Shown here: positions 8,087 through 16,864 of the stretch, in pieces
How the letters are laid out: each line of letters begins with the position of its first letter
Numbering within the stretch: position 1 is the stretch's first letter
DNA from: Deltaproteobacteria bacterium Ga0077539
GTDB taxonomy: Bacteria > Myxococcota_A > Polyangia > Polyangiales > Ga0077539
Direction: 5' to 3'
DNA: 43,092 nucleotides
Assembly (NCBI GenBank): GCA_001465015.1
Contig: LNEO01000291.1
Location: 1 to 43,092 of the forward strand
Made by a program: the position numbers and the translations under genes
Notes under the pieces: model-generated
What the model saw: only the letters and a program-made list of their open reading frames with translations
Told to the model about the DNA's origin: nothing
Databases searched by the model: none

Positions 8087-11000
8087 GATCCCTCCGTCCA
8101 CGCTGGCAAGAAGATCCGCTGAAACGCCCGCGGATCGCGAGCGCCTTCGGCGGCGAAGTACGCGAGGCTGTCGCGGTCCGCGTCGACGTCTCTGGTGAGC
8201 CTGCGCCTCGCGCTGGCCGCGCACTCGGCGAACGCGCGCATCTCGAGCGCGTTCAACGATCGTTCTGCGGCCGAGAGCGCGGCGATCGCGGACGACCTGC
8301 GCCCCGCGCGCGCGTCGTTCAGGCCGCGCAGGTACAGCGCGAGGGCGCGGGCCCACGGCGCGGTCTCTCGCTCGAGCGCGATCAGCGACCCGGCCAGCGC
8401 TGCGCGCGCGGACAAGGCCGCGTGCCCCGAGGCCAGCGCCGCGAGAGCCACACGCGCACGCAAGACGAGCGAGTCGATTCGCAATCCCTCGGGCAACGCA
8501 TAGTCTCCGATCGGCGAGAGGCCCAGGTTCGACGTGTACTCGTCGAACGCCTTCGCTCCGTCACCGCGGTAGAGCGCGATCTCGACCCGCGCCACCGTCG
8601 CGTCGCGTCGCACCAGGGATCCGGCGCCGTGGTGTCCAACCGAACCCGCGAGCTGCGCGAGCGCCGCGTCGAGCGCCACCTCTGCTCGCTCGGCGTCATC
8701 GGCCAGGAGCCACGCGCACACCGAGTGTTGCGTCCGAAGATCCAGCGCCGCGAAGCGATCGTCGCTCTTGTGCGCGCGCCACGAACGAGCGGGCGCCGCC
8801 AACGAAATCGCTGAGAAACGGCCGAGATAGTAGAGCGCCCAGAGCCGAAAATGCTCGGCCACCGAGCGGTCCCAAGAGTCCGCGGCTTGCGCGGTCCACG
8901 CGGACTCGCTCTTGTCGATCCAGCGGACCCCTTCGGCGAAGCGTCCGCGCTGCACCGCGTAGACGCCCCGCGCGCCGAACCGCGTCGCGTCGAGCCCCGC
9001 CCGCTCCTCGACGCTCTTCGAGCCGGCGATCATCGCGCTCGCGCGCTGCTCGACGCGCACGAGCGCCGCGCTCGCAGAGCGGTCTCGCGGTGCGCCGAGC
9101 GCGCCGTCGATCAACAGCTGCGCGGTGTCGAGGCGGAGCTTCGACGCCTCGCAGCGCGAGCTCGCGGCGAGGGCGCGGTTTTCGAGGTGCGTCGCGAGCA
9201 CCCGCTGGGGATCGATGAGCCCGAAGCCTGCGACGAAGACGAGCCCTGCGTCGAGCCGCGCCTGGAGCGTCGCGCGCGCGTCCTCTCTCGGACCCGTCGA
9301 TCGCCCGACGTTCGATGCGAGCGAAAACGCTGACCGAATGGCGTTATACCTCGTCCCCGAGACCGACTCGAGCGCGGCGGCGCCGTCGTTGTACCGACCC
9401 GAGTGGAGCCACTGCTCTGCCGCGCGCAGCAAGAGCGATCGTCGCTTCGAGGGCAGATCGACCAGCTCGGCCGCGCGAGCCAGCGCGTCGCCCGCGTCCG
9501 AGCGCCGCGCGCAACGAACATACAGCTCGCCGCACAGCTCCTCGAGCCTCGCGCGGTCTTCGCGGGTCGTGGCCAGGGCGAGCGCCGAGAGCGCGCAGCG
9601 TCGAGCTTCGTCCCAACGGAGCTGTCGCTGCGCTGCGGAGGCTTGCTGCTCCCACAGCTCGCGCGCCCGACTGCGCAGTCCGCGCGACTCGAGGATCCGC
9701 GCGAGGGCCGCGCGATCCGCGTCGGTCTTCGCGAGCGCTCGCACGAGGCGGTTCTCGTGTTGGCGGGTCGTCAGCGTCGGCTGCCGCTCGGCCCACGAAG
9801 GAGCGAGAGACAGCGCTCCGTCGTCGCCGGCCGAAGGGCCCGAGCAAGCGAGCACGCCGTCGAGCTCGAGCGCGCGAATCGCCTGGCGAAATCCAAGGCG
9901 CTGCGAGCACGCCTCGCAGAGGGTCGCCGCCGACAAGGGCCCGCGCGCCACGCGCAAGAGGGCGATGATCTCTCTCTCCTGCGCGCTGCGCTGCGCCTCG
10001 TCGAGCCTCTCGCGCGGGCGGCTCTTCAGCGCGCGCTCGTCGAACGCGATCGCTGGCGCCGAGGCGAGGGCGGCGCGCAGCACATCGAGGGCGTCACGGT
10101 CGTCACGGGCGACCAACAGCCATCGGGTCGCGCCCTTCACGCGCAGGGCGAGGGCTGCCAGGAGCGCGACGCTCTCGTGGTCGGCGTCCTGCGCTTCGTC
10201 GACGACGAACACGAGCGAGCTCTGCGACGAGAGCTCGTCGATGAGCCGCGCGAGCGAGAGGACCGCCTCGTGCACGACGGTCGGTGAGCGTCCCGGAGTC
10301 GCGATGAGCTGGTCGACGGCGCGGCTCGCCTCGCGCGCGAGCGCGCAGTCGGCCCCGTAGCGCGTGCACGCTCGGAGCAGCCTGTCGATGGTGGCGAACC
10401 GAACGCGCGCAGCGGCGTCGCAGCGGACGCGGAGCACGCGGGCGGGCCGTCCGTCGCGGCTCACCGCGGTCTCGACCGAGCGAGTGAGCGCTCGACACAA
10501 GCGCCGACGCTCGTCGCGGTCTGCGCCGATGACGAGCGTCGCGCGCATCGTGGGGCCTTTGCGCGTGACGACGCCGTCGCGACCCTCTGCACATGGGCTC
10601 GAGACGAGCTCTCGCTCGAGGAGCGCGAACGTGTCGTTATCGCTCGAGTCGTCGCTCGCAGCTGGGGCGCGAACGGTGAACGATGGCGATGCAGCGTCTC
10701 GTTGTGCGCTCGGGTCGAGCGAGAGCGAGCGCAGCGTCGAGCGGACCTCGTCGAGCGACGGCCGCGCGCTGGGAGCGCGCTCGAGCAGCGCCTCGGACAG
10801 CTGCCGCAGCGCGACGGGAAGCTCGAGCGACGGGGCCACCTCTCGCAGTGACGGCGCGCGCCTCGCGCGCTTGCTGGCGAGGATCTGCGCGATCGAGCCG
10901 CCGAAGGGCCAACAGCCCGCGAGCGCTTCGAAGAGCATCACGCCGATGGCGTATCGGTCTGCAGCCGTGGTGGGGCGATCGCGCTCGATGATCTCGGGGC

Positions 11001-11640
11001 TCAGGTAGGCGGGCGTGCCGGCGAGGGCGAAGGACGAGTCTTCGTTGCTGTGCGCGAGGCCGAGGTCGACGATGACGACGCGCTGTGTGTTGCGGTCGAA
11101 CAGGACGTTGGCTGGCTTGAGATCGAGGTGGATCACGCCCTCGGCGTGCAGGGCGTCGACGCCGTCGCACAGCTCGATGAAGCGCGTCGCGATCGCGTCG
11201 AGCGAGAGCGCGGGTCGCGAGGCGCCCTGCGACGAATCTTCGTTGTTCGGGCCGTCATCGAGCGTCGATGGGTCGTCGATGGTGCGGTCGCCGAGCTTGT
11301 TCTGCGATCTCGACGGCTGCGCGCGGCGTCGGGGCAAGAGCGGCTCTCCGTCGATCGCCTCCATGACGATGAACCAGGGGTCGCGACGCGCGTCGAGCTC
11401 GTAGAGCGTGACGAGGTTTCGGTGAAGGATCGAGGCGAGCGCGTCGAACTCTGCGTGAAAGCGCCGGAGGTTCTCGGCGCTCTGCTTGCGCAGGACCTTG
11501 ATGGCGACCTCGTCGCAGGTGTGTCGATCGAGGGCGCGAAAGACGTCGCCGTTGCCTCCGTGACCGAGGAGGGCTGTGGGCGTGTAGCGATCGTTTCCGC
11601 GCCAACTGAAGCTACGCTGAAGTTCGCGAGTTGCTCTCAC
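8080..11640 (-). CDS. Ser/Thr protein kinase with AAA-like and TPR-like C-terminal regions
   Basis: A 1186-residue protein. The kinase domain is residues ~18-300: glycine loop GHGGNGDVF, Lys48 in AIKVL, catalytic loop HLDLKPANVL (HLD in place of HRD, Asp173 and Asn178 kept), DLG (192-194) in place of DFG, and SPE in place of APE. A ~40-residue polar insertion (106-145) interrupts the N/C-lobe hinge region. From ~residue 365 comes a PknK-like ATPase region: the Walker B strand SLVFVVDEAQDADHE is clear, but the expected P-loop reads VIGADRDERRRL with no GK[ST]. The remaining ~600 residues are Ala/Arg-rich helices resembling TPRs. GTG 11640 follows a GAAGG Shine-Dalgarno. It likely signals to the coupled FHA regulator. 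Confidence 0.9.
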   Translation of the reverse strand: MRATRELQRSFSWRGNDRYTPTALLGHGGNGDVFRALDRHTCDEVAIKVLRKQSAENLRRFHAEFDALASILHRNLVTLYELDARRDPWFIVMEAIDGEPLLPRRRAQPSRSQNKLGDRTIDDPSTLDDGPNNEDSSQGASRPALSLDAIATRFIELCDGVDALHAEGVIHLDLKPANVLFDRNTQRVVIVDLGLAHSNEDSSFALAGTPAYLSPEIIERDRPTTAADRYAIGVMLFEALAGCWPFGGSIAQILASKRARRAPSLREVAPSLELPVALRQLSEALLERAPSARPSLDEVRSTLRSLSLDPSAQRDAASPSFTVRAPAASDDSSDNDTFALLERELVSSPCAEGRDGVVTRKGPTMRATLVIGADRDERRRLCRALTRSVETAVSRDGRPARVLRVRCDAAARVRFATIDRLLRACTRYGADCALAREASRAVDQLIATPGRSPTVVHEAVLSLARLIDELSSQSSLVFVVDEAQDADHESVALLAALALRVKGATRWLLVARDDRDALDVLRAALASAPAIAFDERALKSRPRERLDEAQRSAQEREIIALLRVARGPLSAATLCEACSQRLGFRQAIRALELDGVLACSGPSAGDDGALSLAPSWAERQPTLTTRQHENRLVRALAKTDADRAALARILESRGLRSRARELWEQQASAAQRQLRWDEARRCALSALALATTREDRARLEELCGELYVRCARRSDAGDALARAAELVDLPSKRRSLLLRAAEQWLHSGRYNDGAAALESVSGTRYNAIRSAFSLASNVGRSTGPREDARATLQARLDAGLVFVAGFGLIDPQRVLATHLENRALAASSRCEASKLRLDTAQLLIDGALGAPRDRSASAALVRVEQRASAMIAGSKSVEERAGLDATRFGARGVYAVQRGRFAEGVRWIDKSESAWTAQAADSWDRSVAEHFRLWALYYLGRFSAISLAAPARSWRAHKSDDRFAALDLRTQHSVCAWLLADDAERAEVALDAALAQLAGSVGHHGAGSLVRRDATVARVEIALYRGDGAKAFDEYTSNLGLSPIGDYALPEGLRIDSLVLRARVALAALASGHAALSARAALAGSLIALERETAPWARALALYLRGLNDARAGRRSSAIAALSAAERSLNALEMRAFAECAASARRRLTRDVDADRDSLAYFAAEGARDPRAFQRIFLPAWTEGSW

Positions 11641-11943
11641 TGCGCCTTCGAGCAGAGCACGCGAGTCGCGGCCCGAACGTGTGTGATTGCCGGTATGTTC
11701 GTGCTCGAATTGTATGCCGTTTTGGCATAATCATCGTTCACGCTTCGAATCTCGCTGAATCGTCCGAGGTTGCGAGCGCGATGGCTGACGCGGGCCGGTT
11801 TCGCTGACGAGCGGTCGTTCACCTTGGGGTCTACGTGGAGCTTCGTCGCCCTCGCCAGGGGAGGGCGAGCGGGTGCTGTTCGTCGCTCGAGAGGCCCGCT
11901 GGCGCGAAGGGGACGCCCTTGGGTTTCGTGGTACCAAACGGCG
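11641..11943. other. Intergenic region between divergent kinase and MoxR genes
   Basis: A 303-bp gap between the kinase start (minus) and the chosen MoxR start (plus). It holds the Shine-Dalgarno of the kinase gene and an AT-richer patch at 11690-11760 with a palindrome and possible divergent -10 elements (separate entry). The half nearest MoxR is GC-rich and open in the MoxR frame back to 11770, so an upstream MoxR start cannot be fully excluded. Confidence 0.6.
11709..11731. promoter_or_regulatory. Possible divergent promoter with embedded palindrome
   Basis: TATGCC / GGCATA form a perfect 6-bp inverted repeat around GTTTT (11713-11729). On the plus strand CATAAT (11726-11731) and on the minus strand TACAAT (11709-11714) resemble sigma-70 -10 hexamers, one at each edge of the palindrome. 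No convincing -35 is seen for either. The site could coordinate the divergent kinase/FHA and MoxR operons. The assignment rests only on position and symmetry. Confidence 0.4.
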
Positions 11944-12882
11944 GTGACGGCGAGAGCTCACGAGACGATCGAGCGCATCCGGGCGGCGCTCGAGTCGGTG
12001 ATCCGCGGAAAATCCGCGGTGATCGAGAGCGTGTTGGTGGGCCTGGTGGCCGGAGGACACGTGCTCATCGAAGACGTTCCGGGCGTGGGAAAGACGACCC
12101 TGGCCAAGGCGCTCGCCCGCTGCTGCGACGTTCAGTGCGTCCGCGTTCAGCTCACGCCAGACCTGCTGCCTTCGGACATCGTCGGCTCGTCCGTGCTCGA
12201 CCCGCGCGACGGGACGTTCTCCTTTCGCAAGGGCCCCATCTTTTCGCAGGTCCTGCTCGCGGACGAGCTCAACCGCGCTTCGCCGCGCACGCAGTCGGCG
12301 CTGCTCGAAGCGATGAACGAAGGCCAGGTCACCGTCGACGGGCAGAGCTATCCCCTGCCGCGACCGTTCATCGTGCTGGCCACGCAGAACCCAGGCGAGC
12401 ATCAGGGGACGTTTCCTCTGCCCGAGGCGCAGCTCGACCGCTTCTTGTTGCGCGTCGGCCTGGGGTATCCGAGCCCCGAAGACGAGCTCGCCCTGGTGCT
12501 CGCCCGTCGCCGCGCCGATCCGCTCGACCTGCTCGAGCCCATCACGGACAAAGACGAGGTCCTGGCGATCCAGTCGCTGGCGCGGGACGTCCTCGTGAAG
12601 GAGCCCGTCGCGCGCTACATGCTGCGCATCGTGACCGCGACGCGAGCGCACAAGGACCTCTCTCTCGGCGTGTCGCCCCGCGGGATGATCGCGCTCTTTC
12701 GCGCGTCGCAGGCGCTCGCCTTCGTCCGTGGCCGCGACTACGTGAGCCCCGACGACGTGCAGACCCTCGCGCTCTCGGTCCTCGCCCACCGGGTTCAGCT
12801 CTCTCCGCAGGCGCGCTACGGCGGAGCGAGCGCCGAGGCGATCATCACGGAAGTGCTTCGCTCCGTCGACGTGCCATTGTGA
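11944..12882 (+). CDS. MoxR-family AAA+ ATPase
   Basis: A 312-residue MoxR-type AAA+ ATPase. Such proteins act as chaperones that assemble or activate partners encoded beside them, classically DUF58 and VWA proteins. Walker A EDVPGVGKTT is at ~43-52 and Walker B VLLADELNRASP near 108. Then come sensor I (FIVLATQNPGEHQGTFPLPEAQLDRF), sensor II, and the C-terminal lid with SPRG. Length fits the family. The frame is open to 11770, but MoxR proteins start ~20 residues before the VIRGKSAVIE helix, so GTG 11944 was chosen; no good Shine-Dalgarno is seen. It heads a MoxR - DUF58 - transglutaminase operon, 9 bp before the DUF58 gene. Confidence 0.93.
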   Translation: MTARAHETIERIRAALESVIRGKSAVIESVLVGLVAGGHVLIEDVPGVGKTTLAKALARCCDVQCVRVQLTPDLLPSDIVGSSVLDPRDGTFSFRKGPIFSQVLLADELNRASPRTQSALLEAMNEGQVTVDGQSYPLPRPFIVLATQNPGEHQGTFPLPEAQLDRFLLRVGLGYPSPEDELALVLARRRADPLDLLEPITDKDEVLAIQSLARDVLVKEPVARYMLRIVTATRAHKDLSLGVSPRGMIALFRASQALAFVRGRDYVSPDDVQTLALSVLAHRVQLSPQARYGGASAEAIITEVLRSVDVPL

Positions 12883-12891
12883 ACGACAGCG

Positions 12892-14163
12892 ATGAATCGT
12901 CGGTTCGCGCGGCTCAATCACATCTTGATCCCCTCGACCGAGGCCGAGCGAGAGCGCTTTCGCCGCTCGCGCGTCGGGCGATTCGCGAGCCGCGTCGCGG
13001 GGCTCTATTACCGAGCGACCCGCGAAGGGCAGCTCGTGGCCGCCGCCGCGCTCTTCTCGGGGCTGACCGGGCTCGACGTCTCGAGCACCGACGCGCACCT
13101 CTTGTTTTCGCTCGCCACGGCGCTGCTCGTCGCGTCGCTCGTGGTGTCTCAGCGCTTGCGCATGGGCGCTGCGCGGATCTCCGTCGCGTGTCCGCCGCGC
13201 GTGACGCTGGGAGAAGAGCTTCGCTTCGCGATCGCGATCGACAACGACAGTGAGCAGGACCTCGGTCGGGCCCAGGTCGTCGGGCCGTTTCTCCCTTGGG
13301 ACGGCGAGTGGAGCGAGCAGCGTCCAGGCCCCGTGCGCGTCGCGCCCAAGAGCTCTGTCCGCTGCGAAGCGCGAGCGCGCTTTCGTCAGCGCGGCGTGCA
13401 TCACCTCGAGCCCTTTCGCGTCGCGCGGATCGTTCCGCTGGGGCTGTCCCTCGGGCCCACGATCGACTCGCGAGCGCCGCGCTTCGTCGTGGTTCCCAAG
13501 ATCGCGACGGTGCTCTCGCTGCGCATGCCGCAGCCGCGCGTCGTGCGCACGGGAGGAACACCACTTTTCAACCGCGCCGGCGACTCGATGGACCTGCTCG
13601 GCACGCGGCCGTATCGCCCGGGCGACCGCGCGCGAGACCTCCACGCCCGGAGCTGGGCGCGCACGAGGACGCCGGTCGTTCGCGAGTACGCGCAAGAGGC
13701 CACCCCCGCCGTCGGCGTGCTGCTCGATCCGTCGGGCGTCGACGACGAGGCCTTCGACGCGAGGCTGTCGCTCGTCGCGGGGATGCTCTCGTTTCTTCGC
13801 GCCTCGGGAGCGGTCCCCGAGCTCATCGTCGCGAGCGACGCCGGGCGCGACCTCGTGATCGGCCCGAGGTTCGCGGCCATCGAGCAGGCGCTCGAACTGT
13901 TGGGCTGCGTCGAGACCGCGACCGCGCAGGCTCCGGAGGCGCTCGCCGCCCGGGTCGCCCGCCGCGAGACGCCCTGGACGCGCGCGCTCATCGTGGCCGG
14001 CGAGCTCGGACCGTGGCAGAGCTCCGTCGCTCGCGCGCTCGTCCGCGAGGGAATTCCCTGCGCTACCTTCGTCGTCTCAGACCGTACGCCCGAGTCGCAG
14101 ACCGACGCGTCTCGCGTGCTCTCTCCCGAGCGCGTGCTCTCGGGCGAAGGGTTGTTGCTGTGA
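12892..14163 (+). CDS. DUF58 membrane protein of the MoxR operon
   Basis: A 423-residue protein. Two hydrophobic segments near the N-terminus (about 48-90: LVAAAALFSGLTGLDV, LFSLATALLVASLVV) anchor it in the inner membrane. A beta-rich region follows (ARISVACPPRVTLGEELRF). The signature DUF58 motif is GDSMDLLGTRPYRPGDRARD then RSWARTRTPVVREY at ~225-265, followed by a VWA-like part starting GVLLDPSG. DUF58 proteins are obligate neighbours of MoxR ATPases and are thought to be their substrates or partners. The TGA stop overlaps the next start (GTGA), so translation is coupled. The exact pathway is unknown. Confidence 0.92.
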   Translation: MNRRFARLNHILIPSTEAERERFRRSRVGRFASRVAGLYYRATREGQLVAAAALFSGLTGLDVSSTDAHLLFSLATALLVASLVVSQRLRMGAARISVACPPRVTLGEELRFAIAIDNDSEQDLGRAQVVGPFLPWDGEWSEQRPGPVRVAPKSSVRCEARARFRQRGVHHLEPFRVARIVPLGLSLGPTIDSRAPRFVVVPKIATVLSLRMPQPRVVRTGGTPLFNRAGDSMDLLGTRPYRPGDRARDLHARSWARTRTPVVREYAQEATPAVGVLLDPSGVDDEAFDARLSLVAGMLSFLRASGAVPELIVASDAGRDLVIGPRFAAIEQALELLGCVETATAQAPEALAARVARRETPWTRALIVAGELGPWQSSVARALVREGIPCATFVVSDRTPESQTDASRVLSPERVLSGEGLLL

Positions 14164-16088
14164 GCCGCGCGAGGATCATCGACGCCCTCGCGCTCATCGT
14201 CGCTTCGGCGCTCTTCGCGCTCGCCTCGCGACAGCCCGCGCTCGCGGCGATCCCGACGCTCCTCGCGCTCGGCGGTCTCGCTGTGCGCCAGGGAGCGCGC
14301 GCAGACGCCTTCGCGCAGACCGCGACCTCCCTCGTCGCCGGCGCGTTGCCGGGCTACCTGGCGATCAACGTCATCGATCGCGAGGTTCCCCTCGGCGTGC
14401 TCGACCCGACGTCGGGCTCGATCGCGATCGCGACGCTGTGCGCCGCGAGCGTTCGTACTGTGTTTTCGCTGGCCAATTCACGGGCTGGCCTCGTCAACTC
14501 TGCGCTGCTCTTCGTCGCGCTCGCGAGCGTCGGTCAGTCCCGGCTCGGCGCGTCGTACGCCCTGCTCGCCGCGCTGGCCTCGACGCTCTCGCTCGTCTCG
14601 CGCGCGATCGAGCGCGACCCCTCGCTGTCGCTCTCTCGCTCGCAATTCACCCCGCGCGCGCTGTGGCCGCTCGCCGCGATCGTCGCCATCACCTCGGCGT
14701 TGACCTCGCTCGGGGCCTGGGGATTGCCGATCGCCCACCGATGGTCCGTGCGTCGCATGGTCAGCGCGTACTCGCGCGCGCAGAACATCTCGGGCCTCGG
14801 CGACCGTATGTCCCTGCAGGCGATGGACGGGATCCTTCAGTCCGACGCGATCGTCCTGCGCGTCCGCGGCGGCTCGACGGACTACCTCCGCGGCGTCGCC
14901 TTCGATCGCTATCGGCTCAACACCTGGAGCTACAGCCGCCCCGCGGCCCGACGTCGCGTCGCGGTCACGCAGCGAACGAGCGGAATACTCCCAGGTGAAA
15001 TCGAGCTCCTTCGCGTCAGCGGCCCGGCTCAGTGGGTGCTCGCGCCGCTCGAGGCAGGGGCGCTCGCGTCGCCCGACGGCGAGCTCGAGGCGCTGCCGAC
15101 CGGAGCGCTGCGAAGCGCCGCGGACGTCAAGCTCCTCTGGTTTGCTCGCTCGGGACCTCGCTCGATCACCGTCGATCCGCCGGGCCCGTACGACACCGAG
15201 TATCCCCGCGTGCTGGCGCCGATGCTGCTCAACATCGGCCGCGAGTGGCGGTGCCTCGAGGGGCCCGCGCTCGAGCGCGTGCGCTGCTTCGAGCGTCGGT
15301 TGCGCAGAGAGTATCGCTACTCGCTGACGGTCCCCGAGACGCCAGACACCGAGCCGCTCGTGGCGTTTTTGCGCTCGCACAAGCAGGGGCACTGCGAGTA
15401 TTTCGCCTCGGCCCTCGCGCTGTTGTCGCGGACCGCGAACGTCCCGACGCGCGTGGTCGCTGGCTATCGCGTGCACGAGCGCTCGGAGTGGGGCGACTAC
15501 TACGTCGTGCGCGAGCGCGACGCGCACTCGTGGGTCGAGGCGTACGAGCCGTCCCGCGGGTGGGTGCGCTTCGACGCGACGCCGCCCAGCGCCGATGAGC
15601 GCGGCGCGGGCAGCGCGGTCCCTGCGTGGAGGACCTTCATCGAGTCCTTGCGCTGGCGTTGGGCTGACTTCTGGAGCGGCGGGCGCTCGCGCGGCGCGTT
15701 CGTCCTCGCCGCGCTCGCGCTCGCGCTCGGGCTGCTCGTGTCGGTGCTGCGCCGCAACGCGAGGGCGTGGTTCGGCCGCGCTGGAGCGGACGAGCGCGAC
15801 GCGCCGCCAGCGTCGTTGCTCGCGCTCGACGCGGCGCTCGCGCGGTGGTCGATCGTGCGCGAGCGAGGCGAGTCGATCGAGCGCTTCTCTTCGCGCGTCG
15901 AGCAGAGCGCGTTGCCCGAGGAGCTCGCGAAGGACACCGCTGCTGCGCTGCGGGCGTTTGCTCGACAGCGCTACGGAGCCCCAGACGGCGACGACGCTCT
16001 CGCGCCGCTCGAGGCGCAGTTGACGGCGCTCGCCACGGCGCTGCTCGACGCGCGCCGCGCGTCTGCACCAGCGAGCGACGCGCGATGA
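14160..16088 (+). CDS. Transmembrane transglutaminase-like protein (DUF3488/TgpA type)
   Basis: A 642-residue membrane protein. About six hydrophobic helices occupy residues 1-195 (DUF3488-like). A periplasmic region carries a transglutaminase core with the triad visible: Cys412 (GHCEYFASALALL), His456 (RDAHSWVEAY) and Asp472 (RFDATPP). A further TM helix (~512-530, AFVLAALALALGLLVSVL) is followed by a cytoplasmic DUF4129-like tail. This matches TgpA-type proteins found after MoxR and DUF58. The GTG at 14160 overlaps the DUF58 stop by 4 nt and places the first TM helix correctly; the longer open frame from 13296 antedates the domain. The substrate is unknown, but the active-site residues appear intact. 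Confidence 0.93.
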   Translation: MSRARIIDALALIVASALFALASRQPALAAIPTLLALGGLAVRQGARADAFAQTATSLVAGALPGYLAINVIDREVPLGVLDPTSGSIAIATLCAASVRTVFSLANSRAGLVNSALLFVALASVGQSRLGASYALLAALASTLSLVSRAIERDPSLSLSRSQFTPRALWPLAAIVAITSALTSLGAWGLPIAHRWSVRRMVSAYSRAQNISGLGDRMSLQAMDGILQSDAIVLRVRGGSTDYLRGVAFDRYRLNTWSYSRPAARRRVAVTQRTSGILPGEIELLRVSGPAQWVLAPLEAGALASPDGELEALPTGALRSAADVKLLWFARSGPRSITVDPPGPYDTEYPRVLAPMLLNIGREWRCLEGPALERVRCFERRLRREYRYSLTVPETPDTEPLVAFLRSHKQGHCEYFASALALLSRTANVPTRVVAGYRVHERSEWGDYYVVRERDAHSWVEAYEPSRGWVRFDATPPSADERGAGSAVPAWRTFIESLRWRWADFWSGGRSRGAFVLAALALALGLLVSVLRRNARAWFGRAGADERDAPPASLLALDAALARWSIVRERGESIERFSSRVEQSALPEELAKDTAAALRAFARQRYGAPDGDDALAPLEAQLTALATALLDARRASAPASDAR

Positions 16089-16864
16089 TCGGCGGGCTCG
16101 ATCCGACCGGTGGGCTCCGATACCATCTACGCGCGCGGCGCTATCGCGCGACCTTGTGGGCGCCCTTCATCCGAGCGCTCTCTCGATGGCTCGAGACATG
16201 GACTCCCCCCGAGCGCGAGCTTCTGCTCATCGGTCCGAGCGGCGGCTACTGTCTTGATTTTGTGTGGCTACAGCGCTTCGAACGAGTGACCGCGGTCGAG
16301 ATCGACCCGCTCGCGCGCTGGATCTTCGCGCGTCGGGCGAAGCAGGCGTTTCTCCGCGCGGGCGACGGCGCTCGTCCCGTCCTCGAGTTCGACCGTCGCG
16401 ATCACTTCTCGCCGCGGGACGGGCGCTTCTCCGTCGAGCCGCTTCGCGCGCTGCTCGCCGAGCATCCGTCAGCCGCGGTGCTCTTTTGCAACATCCTCGG
16501 ACAGCTCCCGCTCCTCGGCCCCGACCCGCCCGAGCCCATGCCCGACGAGCCTCCCGACGGCTCGTACGAGCAGTGGCTCTCTGCGCTCTGCGCGACGCTC
16601 GCCGGACATTCGTGGGCGTCTTTTCATGATCGCTTGTCGGGCAACGTCCGCCCCGCCGCCGCGGTCTCGCTGGACCTCGCGCCGTGGCGTTCATCCGCGG
16701 AGCTCGTGGTGGAGCTCTACGCCGAGCCCAGCGATGACCGCGTCACGCTCAACGATCACCGAACGAGCGCGCTCGCGCCAGACGTTCCGCGCGCGCAGCT
16801 GCTCTGGCCGCTGGACGAGGGCGTCTTTCACTTGATCGAGGCCCTCTCGATCACCCGCGCGTGA
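16085..16864 (+). CDS. Unknown protein coupled to the MoxR operon; possible methyltransferase-like fold
   Basis: A 259-residue soluble protein with no family recognised with confidence. LLLIGPSGGYCLDFVWLQRF followed by VTAVEIDPLARWIFARRA resembles motifs I and II of Rossmann SAM-dependent methyltransferases (a glycine-containing loop, then an acidic residue ending the second strand). VLFCNILGQLPLLGP could be the motif IV strand. ATG 16085 overlaps the transglutaminase stop (ATGA), so it is a true member of the operon. Its association with a MoxR/DUF58/transglutaminase set is unusual. Fold assignment is inference; function unknown. Confidence 0.78.
   Translation: MIGGLDPTGGLRYHLRARRYRATLWAPFIRALSRWLETWTPPERELLLIGPSGGYCLDFVWLQRFERVTAVEIDPLARWIFARRAKQAFLRAGDGARPVLEFDRRDHFSPRDGRFSVEPLRALLAEHPSAAVLFCNILGQLPLLGPDPPEPMPDEPPDGSYEQWLSALCATLAGHSWASFHDRLSGNVRPAAAVSLDLAPWRSSAELVVELYAEPSDDRVTLNDHRTSALAPDVPRAQLLWPLDEGVFHLIEALSITRA

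Noticed and set aside
11731..13695. 654-residue minus-strand open frame over MoxR and DUF58
   Set aside because: Antisense shadow of well-supported genes with intact motifs on the plus strand.
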